From positions 251,684-315,683 of the forward strand of contig CAJJDN010000026.1 of assembly GCA_905182985.1 (NCBI GenBank): a DNA stretch of 64,000 nt, given 5' to 3'. This DNA comes from Paramecium sonneborni (taxonomy: Eukaryota > Ciliophora > Oligohymenophorea > Peniculida > Parameciidae). The notes beneath the pieces were generated by a model that saw only the letters and a list, made by a program, of their open reading frames with translations, was not told where the DNA came from and did not search any database. Positions 12,214 through 28,037 of this stretch are shown piece after piece (position 1 is the first letter of the stretch; each line of letters opens with the position of its first letter). The translations under genes were made by a program, and so were the position numbers.

Positions 12214-14422
12214 TGTATTTTATTTGAGATAAATTTTATAAATAATGATAACTATCTATAAACATAATAAAATAAACAATCATTAATTTGATTATGATCG
12301 ATATGATTTATATTAACAAAGTACTTTAATTCCTTAATTAAAATTATACAAAAAGCCATTTTCTTACTCTTTTCTGCTTTATCATACCAATTTGATTTAT
12401 ATTCTAATCTGGTTAGCATTTTCTTTCATACCATTACTTTTATTTCCTAAGAATTTTTGATTTTTAATCCTAAAAAATACTTAATAGAAAATGAGAAGGC
12501 AGATTTTAATTTATCTATTCTTTAAGATATTATAAAAATCTCCAAATCTGATGTGTCTTGTTTAAAATTAATATTAATCCTTTTTTTATTGATTCTTAAA
12601 GTTATAAAATTTCAACAAAGTCACTTTAAATAACAAACTCATTTATTGTAAAATAAATCTCTAATAATTCATTGTATTTTTATTTTTTTTGGTTGATTGA
12701 AATATTGATCTTATTTTGAAGATAGAAATTTTTTGTCTTAGTTATTTGCTCTAAACACAAATTATCTTTATTTAAAAGATTATTGTTTCATCAAGTCATT
12801 TTACTTTTGGTAAATATTTTCTAAAAGCAAAAATGGCTATAAAGCGTCAATGACATATCTGATCATTATATCTTGATTATTGATTAATTATAAAAATTAT
12901 AATCTTCCTTCTTTGATAATTGATAATTGCATAAATTATTATAATTTACTATATTTATTATATGAATGATATTTAGAGTAGATAAATAAAATTGTGTAAC
13001 TTATCATCAAGATTAAATATGACTTTTAATGTAAATATTTAATGATAATAAATTATAAAATCAAATATTGATCTGGCTTAACAATTACTATGCTTCTTGA
13101 AAGGTAATATTTTAATTTACAAGTACTAGTGGCCTATTCTATTCACCAGATCTTAGAAACATATATAAATTATATAAATTGACCAATAATCTAACATTTT
13201 TTGTTTGAACATGATAGAAATTCTGACTATTTATTAATTATACATACTGGATTTAGTTACTTCAACTGATCAGTGAGGAGATTAATGCTGAGTACTAACT
13301 AGGACATGCAAAATTTCAAAAGATCGCTTTTCATCATTTAGAAAATGTTTGGCTACTTCTATTATTGGACAATCACTGTTATCTAGTTATATTCGTTTTC
13401 TAAGATAACTTTACAAATTACCTTAATCTTATTTAGTATAGTAAAGTATAATTCCAGTAAGAGCATATACTAATAATTCATTATCTTAAATTTCCTATCT
13501 TACTGATTTTACAAATAAGCAGATATTTAAAGTCTATTCCTTAAATTAGAAAGGTTATTTGTCATAAGAGAGAGATTTCGTTCTCTAATGAAAAGATGAA
13601 GATATCATGCTGTTTTCTTTATCAACTATTAATATCTGCAACTTTTCTATTGTTATTCTTTTTTAAGGATCTATTACCAACATATTTGATATAATTGCTT
13701 GCATTTTAGAACTGATTTCTTTATTAAATGGAATAGAATTATTGATATAGCAAAGAAGAAGTTCTTTCTCGTTTTATGCTTTAAAAGGTGTGTAGCCATG
13801 AAGTAATTAGTAAACTGTGATTCCCAAAGACCAAATATCTGATTAATATGTATGTTGGTTATTTGTTAGGGTTTCTGGAGACATGTACAGAGGACTTCCA
13901 AAGTTAAACTAGTAATTTTAATTTTCTTTCATAGCGAACCCAAAATCAGCTAATTTGAAACAATTCTATGAAATAAAGATATTAGATGGTTTAATATCAT
14001 TATGTATTATTTCTAAATAAGGTGTTTCTATTACTTTGTTTCTTTAAAGTCAATAAGGCATTGCACATTTAATTCAAAAAATTCAATGCTTGTACTTCAT
14101 TAAACTGTTTATTTTTATTCATTTGATCTATGAAGTATTTTCTAAAAATACCTTCTAAACTCCCATATTAACATAATTCAGTTATAATAAACGTATTAGA
14201 AGTGTTCTTAATAATGTCAATCAATTTAATGATGTTCTAGCAATTTAAAGTTTGTAAGATTTCAATTTCTGTTCCAAGTAATTTCATTTAAGGCTCACTC
14301 ATCTATTAATGATTTATAACCTTAATAGCATAAAATTAATTAGTTTCTGAACATTATGCCCTATAAACTTTACATGAATAGCCTTAACCAATTGGTTCAC
14401 ATATTTTATATTTTCCAATCAT
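12210..14422 (-). CDS. Serine/threonine protein kinase with a long C-terminal region
   Basis: The N-terminal kinase domain is clear: MIGKYKICEPIGQGYSCKVY (glycine loop), YAIKVI (Lys), IIHNDIKPSNI (catalytic loop with HND instead of HRD), DFGFAM, GSPLYMSPE and SDIWSLGITVYQL. The layout is like ULK/ATG1-type cytosolic kinases. One frame break of unclear cause sits at about 14023-14044, between helix E and the catalytic loop. The first in-frame TGA is at 13270-13272, but removing a 30-nt GTACTC...ATCAG intron skips it. Protein-like minus-strand frames then continue (YNELLEIYFTINEF, SAFSFSIKYFLGLK, SNWYDKAEKSKKMAF) to a TGA at 12210-12212. The kinase domain is sure; the extension is probable, with several unmapped short introns. 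Confidence 0.75.
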
Positions 14423-14622
14423 AAATTTACTAAAATTTAAGTTATATAGAATAACATAATTACATGAAATTTTATTAAACAATAAGAGTGTGTATTTATA
14501 AAGAAGTGAATTAATAAACATTAAAGATCCTAATAGATATAAGAAATTTAAAAGCTAAATAAATATATAAGTAAAAACTGAATTAGAATTGGAAATAGAA
14601 TTATATATAATAATATCAATAT

Positions 14623-16042
14623 TCAATTTTCAACAATTTGATCCTCTATCAAATTTAGACTCATCCTATCGGAATTCGAATGTTAATTAGAAGGTGAATT
14701 ATCTATAATAATGATTCCTCTGGTATTGATTTCATGATCTCCAATTCTAAGATGAGTAAGAGGTATCTTTGGTAATTCACCTTAATGAGAATTAGAATTA
14801 TCTATTTCATTTTTATGAGTCATTTATTAACTCAAACACAGATATTTCTAAATATCTGCCTCTCCTAATTCTTAACGACATACAGGACATGTTGTATTCT
14901 TTCTTGTCCAATCTCTTAAACAATTTGTATGGAAGAAATGTTTACAAGGAGTTTCTCTTGTTTAATCTCTTCTTAAAAATTAGACTAAACATATACAACA
15001 TGTTTCAGTAAGTTAATGTTTAGGTACTTATTTTATAGGCATATACTTATCTAAAATTTCAATTGAGATTTTAGGTTATTCTTCATATACTTTAGCTTAT
15101 TTTCTAATTTGACATATTATAAATATTGAAATTAATATTCCTAGTATAAACACACCAATAATTGTAAGAATAGCCCATAAAGGAAATGAATCTTCTTCAT
15201 CTTCAGATTACTGATGTAAAGTTAATGTAATTGCTGCATCGTCATTGAGATTGTATACTCCAACTGCAAAAACGTATGATTAAATTTCTGATTATCTTTT
15301 CAATTTAACATCTTAGCTATCACCATTTTAGCTTAGTAAGAATAGATTTGACTAAAATGATGGTAAAATTGTTATGTTCGCCTTATCTATAGGCAATAGA
15401 GCTACTACAAATGATGCCCAATCACTTTCAGCTTCAATCTAAATTATTTATTTTTTATTATACTTTATAATCATAGTTATCCAATATATAATATACATAG
15501 TTCCAAGAATATTTAGGCACAATCAAAGTCGTTGAAGTTTCTGTTTCAATTTCTTCCATATCTTACTAACAATCTTATCCATATGATGGAAAATTGCAAA
15601 CCAACTTATCACGAGGCTATTAGTATATTTTTTAAATTTAATACTGAATCAAAAATTGTAATTGTAAATGATATTTCTTTGCTAAGATTAGATTCAGGTA
15701 GGAAAATTAACTTTTTATTAGAAACTCCTATTTGAATCTCATCACCCTAAACATTTATTTATTAGACTTTTTATTTTGTTGCATATCCTTATTCATCATT
15801 CAGGGTTTAAGTAACACCTTTAAAGGTTTAATTAACCTCTAAATAAGGAAGGCAAGATTGATCATCTGGGAATTTTTTTATAATCAACTAATTATTAACT
15901 CCTATTAAATTACTTCTATTAAGTATTGTTTTGATGAGTCTAATTTGTAACTAAACTCCAAATATACAGTTTGTGATGTTTTTTGATAAATTTATGTTGC
16001 ACTACAAAGGCTTAAGAAGATAAATAATATTTGTAAAAACAT
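14623..16042 (-). CDS. RING-H2 transmembrane E3 ubiquitin ligase candidate
   Basis: The gene starts MFLQILFIFLSLCSA at 16042, a clear signal peptide. A long extracytoplasmic part follows, then a single membrane segment (WAILTIIGVFILGILISIF) coded near 15130-15190. The cytosolic side carries a RING-H2 finger: CCICLVQF, then CKHFFHTNC, then CPVC, coded at about 14890-15005. The layout of signal peptide, luminal domain, one membrane span and RING-H2 matches PA-TM-RING ligases of the endolysosomal system. I could not confirm a PA domain. The tail ends DRMSLNLIEDQIVEN at TGA 14623-14625. Introns are needed in the 5' half but were not all mapped. Confidence 0.8.
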
Positions 16043-16692
16043 ATATTTTAAAATTGATATTTACTGATTAGCTACAAATATATTTTTATTCAACCTCCCT
16101 TCTATTATGATTTAAACTCATCAAAAGTTTCCTTTACTATTTTACTATTGGTTTTTATTTTTTTGTTTCCTACAAAACAGATAATCATCGAAGAAATAAC
16201 TTATCAAAATAAATCGTTTAATATCATTCATTTAGCAACTTAACTAGTATTTCGATCCAATAACTCAATTCAAAATCATTATTTTTTATGTATATGGTTG
16301 TCTATTTATGAATTATTAAAATATTGTTTGATGCATCATATTTCAAAAATCTAATTAATTTTGTTACTCTCAAATAATAAATTGTCAATTAAATCTAAAC
16401 TTTAATTAATGAAAAAAACCTTTCAATTTACATGTTATTTTTAATTTAGATATTTTTTTTAAGTTTTTTTGTATGTCTCAATAATTTAAATAAGACTTTT
16501 TGTTTATTTAATATTTTATTTTATATATACATATTTACTAATCTGAGATAGGATTATAAATTTCTTAAGAAATATAAAAAAATTAAATTTTCTAAAAATT
16601 TTAAAACAGTTAACCCAAAGTTTACTTAATTATTTAAGTTATTCAATTCTATTTGCAAAATAGACTAATCTCGAAATTTCCAAAATCATCTA
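16043..16692. other. Intergenic, nothing recognised
   Basis: 650 bp of AT-rich sequence upstream of the RING gene and downstream of the poorly resolved gene ending at 16693. No sustained frame, RNA gene or repeat stands out. Confidence 0.45.
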
Positions 16693-17430
16693 TCAATCTA
16701 ATTATTTCACTTATTCTCTAGTATACTCTTCAGCAAAACCATACGTAAATCTATTAAGTTTTTTCTGTAAAATTAATTCAGACAATAAGCATTTAATGTG
16801 GTATTCCAATATATTTACTCATTGAGAAGATAAAAAGCTAAAATTTAATTTCCTAATTGTTGTAAAACATTTTTCAATCCATATCATTAAATAATAACAT
16901 CAACTCTGAACAATAATTTAGCAAAAACTTTGCAGATAAACAATTTATGTATCTGCAATTTTATCTGCTTAACTGATGAAATGAGTAAAGAGCTAAAATA
17001 ATTTAATCTAATCATTAGAATAAAATTATTGAATCTAAAATTAAATAATAATAGATTTTATATTTATCTCCTATACAAAGTGCAAAATAACCTCTTGATG
17101 CAGCCAAATGAGATAAAACTATTTTATACTTTTATTTTAATAAGAATAATATTTGACAATTTCTCACAATTTATATTGGTAAACCATCTGGGGAATTAAT
17201 CGAAATAGCTCTAACAGATATTTATCCAACTTAATTTATATTTTAACTGTAGATATTACCTAAATGACGCCACTTTAACGAATGATTCTAATTCTAGGTT
17301 TCATTAATAATTTAAATAGTTTTTAGTTTTAAAGAATTTTTAATATTATTTAAATATTTCAGATTTTCAATCTATAATATTACTTGAATTACTTGATTTC
17401 TATTACATTTACACATCTTCAAATGAAAAT
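16693..17430 (-). CDS. Poorly resolved gene or gene remnant
   Basis: Several minus-strand stretches read like protein but lie in different frames: IENLKYLNNIKNSLKLK near 17360-17310, VRAISINSPDGLPI near 17205-17165, VLSHLAASRGYFALCIGDKY near 17125-17065, CRYINCLSAKFLLNYCSELM near 16950-16890 and KLNRFTYGFAEEYTREQ ending at a TGA at 16693-16695. A 30-nt intron (GTAATATC...TTAAG) joins the first two. The other joins need introns I could not place, so this may be a normal multi-intron gene or a decaying one. The left and right limits are approximate. No family is assigned. Confidence 0.35.
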
Positions 17431-17486
17431 CTGGGCATCAATTTTGATTTCAAAATGTGATTTACTTATTTTGTAAAATACAATAT

Positions 17487-18663
17487 ATACATATTAAAAT
17501 AATAAATTTGATCATTTCATCCATGGTTTACTAGAATTACCAATGTTGGAGAATCCAGGGAGATCATTTAGATAGTTGATTGTTGGGACAGGATTTGATT
17601 ATTATTATTATTGAATTTATTATTCTTTATTAGATTAATTGTCTTCATTATGATTCCAGAAATCGTTCTATTATATTGGTAATTGAGATGTGTCAGCCTA
17701 TGTATCTAATTGTTATTAAAATTCTGACTCTTCAACATCTGATTATTTTTAGGTAACTTCGCTTTATTATTTTTCTTTGATTTTTTTCTTCATGTATGCC
17801 AACAACGCACCAATCAATACAATGACTGTATATTTAAATTAAGATTACCAACTAATAAAAGCAATCGAATTGCGATGATCCATTACTTACCAATATTGTT
17901 ACTAGTGTTTACTACTGATTTACCTATCTATGTCATAGTCAGTTCTCCCTTTAAAAATTGTTTAATTCTAAGCAAAGTTAAAAGTTTATTAATTGAAGTG
18001 ACAGTTCCTGATTTAATGAACTCTAACAATTTCTTAGTTTTCTCCATTAACATTGAACCAAATATACATAATTAAACAGTTGAAAATGAGATTCCCATCA
18101 ATGATTATATTCCCTTAATTAGATTGATTACAAAACTTTACTTAAACTACACTTTAATAATCATTTCTAACTCCATTTGGCTATTGTGATTACTGTCCCC
18201 TGTTATTAAGCATCATTCGAGGATTCATATAATTATTAAACATAATAATTTTATTATATTTGTAATCAATTATTAAAACATTTATTGAAAAATACAAACC
18301 ATCAATTTCTATAATAACATCCATTATCATTAAAAGGGAATTCATTCCAATCCATTCAAAATTACTCAAGTTATACAAATACCATACCAATCAAATTAAG
18401 GAAAGTATTAAAACTTAGTTTACATAAACAATGATATAAAAGAATATATGGTATAATCCTCCACTTAACAATTCAAAATGATTATCCAAAATGATTATCA
18501 CGTCTCTAATTTTTAAACTCTTCTCAATTATTCTAAAGGCTTGATATTTGAATTTGGTCTGTATAAAAAATAGATACATAAAAAAAACATGTAATGGAAC
18601 TAAAAATGATTATTTCTTTTAATCTATCTTTCAAATAAATTACAGGAAGCACAAATACCTTCA
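17487..18663. repeat. First copy of a 1177-bp exact duplication (assembly overlap)
   Basis: Matches 18665-19841 at a fixed offset of 1178 with no difference noticed, the copies being separated by one N at 18664. The copy begins and ends at contig-like edges, which suggests two contigs with the same end sequence joined without merging. Confidence 0.9.
17512..18663 (-). pseudogene. Duplicated 3' part of the membrane-protein gene (artefactual copy)
   Basis: Contains the C-terminal coding part of the gene described at 18690-20390, ending at TGA 17512-17514 (C-terminus ...NSSKPWMK). It is cut at the N at 18664, so it has no start of its own. It most likely represents the same locus as the second copy rather than a separate gene. 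Confidence 0.7.
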
Positions 18664-18664
18664 N

Positions 18665-19841
18665 ATACATATTAAAATAATAAATTTGATCATTTCATCC
18701 ATGGTTTACTAGAATTACCAATGTTGGAGAATCCAGGGAGATCATTTAGATAGTTGATTGTTGGGACAGGATTTGATTATTATTATTATTGAATTTATTA
18801 TTCTTTATTAGATTAATTGTCTTCATTATGATTCCAGAAATCGTTCTATTATATTGGTAATTGAGATGTGTCAGCCTATGTATCTAATTGTTATTAAAAT
18901 TCTGACTCTTCAACATCTGATTATTTTTAGGTAACTTCGCTTTATTATTTTTCTTTGATTTTTTTCTTCATGTATGCCAACAACGCACCAATCAATACAA
19001 TGACTGTATATTTAAATTAAGATTACCAACTAATAAAAGCAATCGAATTGCGATGATCCATTACTTACCAATATTGTTACTAGTGTTTACTACTGATTTA
19101 CCTATCTATGTCATAGTCAGTTCTCCCTTTAAAAATTGTTTAATTCTAAGCAAAGTTAAAAGTTTATTAATTGAAGTGACAGTTCCTGATTTAATGAACT
19201 CTAACAATTTCTTAGTTTTCTCCATTAACATTGAACCAAATATACATAATTAAACAGTTGAAAATGAGATTCCCATCAATGATTATATTCCCTTAATTAG
19301 ATTGATTACAAAACTTTACTTAAACTACACTTTAATAATCATTTCTAACTCCATTTGGCTATTGTGATTACTGTCCCCTGTTATTAAGCATCATTCGAGG
19401 ATTCATATAATTATTAAACATAATAATTTTATTATATTTGTAATCAATTATTAAAACATTTATTGAAAAATACAAACCATCAATTTCTATAATAACATCC
19501 ATTATCATTAAAAGGGAATTCATTCCAATCCATTCAAAATTACTCAAGTTATACAAATACCATACCAATCAAATTAAGGAAAGTATTAAAACTTAGTTTA
19601 CATAAACAATGATATAAAAGAATATATGGTATAATCCTCCACTTAACAATTCAAAATGATTATCCAAAATGATTATCACGTCTCTAATTTTTAAACTCTT
19701 CTCAATTATTCTAAAGGCTTGATATTTGAATTTGGTCTGTATAAAAAATAGATACATAAAAAAAACATGTAATGGAACTAAAAATGATTATTTCTTTTAA
19801 TCTATCTTTCAAATAAATTACAGGAAGCACAAATACCTTCA
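18665..19841. repeat. Second copy of the 1177-bp exact duplication
   Basis: See the first copy at 17487-18663. This copy is continuous with the 5' end of the membrane-protein gene to the right; the first copy is continuous with the sequence to the left. Confidence 0.9.
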
Positions 19842-20390
19842 TAAAAACTTAAAAAGATGCATTAGATACTTTTACATCTTAAGCTGTTCTAAATTAAAAA
19901 TTAAAATTCCTTAAATTGATACAAACGGGAAGACTGTTATCAGAAATCCAGGAGTATTTAATTTTTGATAGAAATATAAATCCTTAATCAATAAAAATTG
20001 AATAATAACCAGCAAGAAGATTATTAAATACTACAGTTGTTATAGTTTTCACTATTCTTTTTTAAATAGATGTCAAATTCTCATCCCTAAATTTTCTGAT
20101 TTATCAAATATATTATTCTTAGAATTCTAACGTTATTCTGTTTAAAAAATATAAGATAAGAGATAAGCAAAAAAATATTAAATTTGTATTAATTTACTTA
20201 CTAAAATTATATGCAAAATTGAAGCTAAGAATGATCCGATTAATTCCTTAAAAATTTTAGAGTAATAATGAATATATGATTCCTCAATCTTTTTCTCTAA
20301 CATAAAGCAGGCTGTGATTGTACCAGACGATAGAATAAAAATTATTAGGCTAGCCAGAGAATAAAAAAACTAAATATGATATAAAATTTT
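18690..20390 (-). CDS. Single-pass membrane protein with Gln-rich cytosolic tail; luminal part perhaps lectin-like
   Basis: The C-terminal part is clear: a membrane segment (VIVLIGALLAYMKKK), then a tail of about 95 residues rich in Gln, Glu, Asn and Ser, ending SSKPWMK at TGA 18690-18692. Before the membrane lies a region with NRGQQSQQPNGVRND, FNVNGENQEIV and WQVMDHRNSIAF, and farther upstream LLSGGLYHI and MDWNEFPFNDNGCYY. The order is loosely like an L-type lectin of the secretory pathway (ERGIC-53/VIP36 type). This is only a suggestion. The 5' end near 20390 is approximate: a hydrophobic leader-like stretch (SLASLIIFILSSG) is coded there. Several short introns are needed and were not all placed. 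Confidence 0.5.
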
Positions 20391-20600
20391 GTTAAATATC
20401 AATCAAACTACCAAGACTTATTATAAATTTGGAGTAGATTTAAGTGTTATTAGATCTTTCTTTTAAATTATGCAAATCTTCAGGATTTTCTGAATTACTT
20501 TTTGAAACTCTCTTCTATTTATTTAGTTGATAATATACTTAATTCTTTATCTCTGATAATTAAAATGAATTAATATAAAATTTTTAATTGAAATAGAAGA

Positions 20601-22930
<2,330 letters not shown>

Positions 22931-23672
22931 NNNNNNNNNNNNNNNNNNNNNNNNNNNNNNNNNNNNNNNNNNNNNNNNNNNNNNNNNNNNNNNNNNNNNN
23001 NNNNNNNNNNNNNNNNNNNNNNNNNNNNNNNNNNNNNNNNNNNNNNNNNNNNNNNNNNNNNNNNNNNNNNNNNNNNNNNNNNNNNNNNNNNNNNNNNNNN
23101 NNNNNNNNNNNNNNNNNNNNNNNNNNNNNNNNNNNNNNNNNNNNNNNNNNNNNNNNNNNNNNNNNNNNNNNNNNNNNNNNNNNNNNNNNNNNNNNNNNNN
23201 NNNNNNNNNNNNNNNNNNNNNNNNNNNNNNNNNNNNNNNNNNNNNNNNNNNNNNNNNNNNNNNNNNNNNNNNNNNNNNNNNNNNNNNNNNNNNNNNNNNN
23301 NNNNNNNNNNNNNNNNNNNNNNNNNNNNNNNNNNNNNNNNNNNNNNNNNNNNNNNNNNNNNNNNNNNNNNNNNNNNNNNNNNNNNNNNNNNNNNNNNNNN
23401 NNNNNNNNNNNNNNNNNNNNNNNNNNNNNNNNNNNNNNNNNNNNNNNNNNNNNNNNNNNNNNNNNNNNNNNNNNNNNNNNNNNNNNNNNNNNNNNNNNNN
23501 NNNNNNNNNNNNNNNNNNNNNNNNNNNNNNNNNNNNNNNNNNNNNNNNNNNNNNNNNNNNNNNNNNNNNNNNNNNNNNNNNNNNNNNNNNNNNNNNNNNN
23601 NNNNNNNNNNNNNNNNNNNNNNNNNNNNNNNNNNNNNNNNNNNNNNNNNNNNNNNNNNNNNNNNNNNNNNNN
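22931..23672. other. Assembly gap, 742 N
   Basis: A run of N inside the Prp16 gene. The sequence after the gap restarts about 1 kb upstream of where the sequence before it ended, so the gap is probably not real missing DNA: the flanking contigs overlap. Confidence 0.95.
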
Positions 23673-25523
<1,851 letters not shown>

Positions 25524-25634
25524 TTATTTAACATGAGTTCTATGTATAAATATATTAGTTAGTTATAATCTTAATTATTAACATTATATAATTATAATCC
25601 ATAATCATAATATTTTATTATTTAATTAATATAT

Positions 25635-26013
25635 ATGCAAGACAATCTAAATCAAACAGCTTCCTTCTTTCATCATCCTAAACTCAAAATACCAAAACTT
25701 AAATGTACATATGAACTTATTTGTTCCCCTGATCTCGAAATACCTACTTTTAGTAAAAAAGATGATTCATATCAACATTAATCATTATTTAAACAATGTT
25801 AAAGGAGAAATAGCTAAACGAATATTACTCAAAATCAATTATCAAATTTATTCCAATCCATACCACTTAAAAAAGCTAATTCAGATTCTAAAACTAATCC
25901 TAAAGTACCATCACTTAAGATACACTAAAAATCACTACTTTAGAAACTTTCAGACTATAAATCAACCAGTTAACATTCAACTACTCTACTCAGAGGAAGA
26001 CGGAACATCAAAA
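25635..26013 (+). pseudogene. Truncated copy of the small basic protein gene at 27087
   Basis: Identical to the first 379 bp of the gene at 27087-27626 and cut by the N at 26014. Part of the third contig overlap. Confidence 0.8.
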
Positions 26014-26014
26014 N

Positions 26015-26975
26015 GAAAATGTTAATAAAAGGAGATTAATTAGGATGCACTGAAGAGATATTAACAGTAGTTAGTATGTTAAGTGTTCCAGGAATATTTT
26101 ATAGACCGAAAGATAGAGAAGCAGAGAGTGATGCAGCAAGAGAAAAGTTATTCGTAGGGGAGAGTGATCATTTAACAATGCTTAATGTATTTGAATAATG
26201 GAAAAGACATGAATTTTCTCCTGAATGGTGTAATGAACATTTTGTATAAGCAAAAAGTATGAGAAAAGTAAGAGAAGTAAGAGCATAATTAAAAGATATA
26301 GCTGGTAAATTAGGATTAAAAATGAGTACTTGTAATTTTTCATATGATGTTGTTAGAAAGGCAATATGTTCTGCTTATTTTTAAAATGCTGCAAAAATAA
26401 AAGGTGTTGGTGATTATATAAATTTACGTACAGGAATGCCATGTAAACTTCATCCTTCAAGTGCTTTATATTCTTTAGGTTATGCACCTGATTATGTTGT
26501 ATATCATGAATTAGTTATGACATCAAAAGAATATATGCATTGTGTTAGTGCTGTTGATCCATAATGGTTAGCTGAAATGGGTCCTATGTTTTTTAGTATT
26601 AAAGAAGATGGTGAAACTAGAGCATCAAGAATTGAAAGTGAAAAAAAAAGTAAAAGAGAAATTGAATTATCTATTGAAAAAGCTAAAAGAGAACATGAAA
26701 TGAAAAGTGAAGAATGTCTTAAAAGAAGAGAAAAAGAAGATAGAGAAAGAAGATTAATTAGTGAACGTACTGCAACCTTAGGTTAAAGACCTAGTAGAAT
26801 TTAAACTCCTGTTAGATAATAAATATCATCTATTGCTGCTACTCCATTAAGAAGTGAATGTGAATCTGTCATCTCTGGTATGACTAGTATCTAAGCTAAA
26901 TAAATGAGAATGGCTTATTATGATGATGAAGAAGAATAAGATCTTGGCAAAAATAAAATACCTAAATTAGAATGA
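26015..26975 (+). pseudogene. Duplicated 3' end of the Prp16 gene (artefactual copy)
   Basis: Starts right after the N at 26014, in the middle of the helicase coding sequence, and ends at TGA 26973-26975. It is identical to 24564-25523 as far as I can read. It lacks a start and all helicase motifs, so it is best explained as the end of an overlapping contig rather than a gene. Confidence 0.8.
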
Positions 26976-27086
26976 TTATTTAACATGAGTTCTATGTATA
27001 AATATATTAGTTAGTTATAATCTTAATTATTAACATTATATAATTATAATCCATAATCATAATATTTTATTATTTAATTAATATAT

Positions 27087-27626
27087 ATGCAAGACAATCT
27101 AAATCAAACAGCTTCCTTCTTTCATCATCCTAAACTCAAAATACCAAAACTTAAATGTACATATGAACTTATTTGTTCCCCTGATCTCGAAATACCTACT
27201 TTTAGTAAAAAAGATGATTCATATCAACATTAATCATTATTTAAACAATGTTAAAGGAGAAATAGCTAAACGAATATTACTCAAAATCAATTATCAAATT
27301 TATTCCAATCCATACCACTTAAAAAAGCTAATTCAGATTCTAAAACTAATCCTAAAGTACCATCACTTAAGATACACTAAAAATCACTACTTTAGAAACT
27401 TTCAGACTATAAATCAACCAGTTAACATTCAACTACTCTACTCAGAGGAAGACGGAACATCAAAATACTACAAAATCCTTTTATTACAGACTCTCGTCAT
27501 TCTCAAAAATCCACTTGTACTCCTGAAAGCCAACCACCACAACCAAAAGGAAAACCATTCTTATAAAGAAAAGCATAAATTCAAATGGTCAATAGAGTAT
27601 TCTCTTCCATGTCCTAACATTAATGA
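27087..27626 (+). CDS. Small basic Ser/Gln/Lys-rich protein, 179 residues, unknown
   Basis: One exon from ATG 27087 to TGA 27624-27626, lying about 110 bp downstream of the Prp16 stop on the same strand. It begins MQDNLNQTASFFHHPKLK. The chain is rich in Lys, Ser, Pro, Gln and Asn, with no membrane segment and no domain I know. Pro/Ser-Lys motifs (SLKIHQKSLLQKLSDY, PESQPPQPKGKP) suggest a disordered protein. A truncated second copy at 25635-26013 is an assembly effect. Confidence 0.6.
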
Positions 27627-28037
27627 ATTTAATTAAATTTATGTCTCTAAATTTCGTAGAATAATCATCTCTTATACTTATTTATCTCATATCATATATA
27701 TTACATCCAATATTCATTACTCATTTATTTATAATTCATTCTTTTTTTAAATACTATTTTGATAATTTATTTTAACAAACAATTTTCACTTTTTTATGAT
27801 ACTAAAATTATCAAACAATATTCTTTATTTATCATTATACTATACAATTCTTTTTAAACTTACTAACTAAATATTCAAAAAATTTATATTCATGAACCTC
27901 ATATATATACATTCTAATAAAATTTGTGATATATTTTAGAGCATGTTTTAAGTCAGCTAGAATCAGTTTTAATATTGCTATATAGATTAAACAAAAATAA
28001 ATGAAATGATAATATTTATTATTTTATCTAACGAATT
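27627..28037. other. Intergenic, nothing recognised
   Basis: About 410 bp of AT-rich sequence between two plus-strand genes. It must contain the NEK promoter, but no specific motif was seen. Confidence 0.5.

Noticed and set aside
14023..14044. An unexcised internal eliminated sequence
   Set aside because: The 14-nt unit is shorter than known IESs and is not flanked by TA repeats in the required way.
18190..18390. Minus-strand and plus-strand 66-residue frames repeated at 17875-18390 and 19053-19568
   Set aside because: Doubling comes from the assembly overlap; the plus-strand frame is antisense to the membrane-protein gene and the minus-strand one is only part of it.
17487..19841. A recent biological tandem duplication of 1177 bp
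   Set aside because: The copies show no difference that I could see, meet exactly at an N, and two other joins in the window show the same pattern, so unmerged contigs are more likely.
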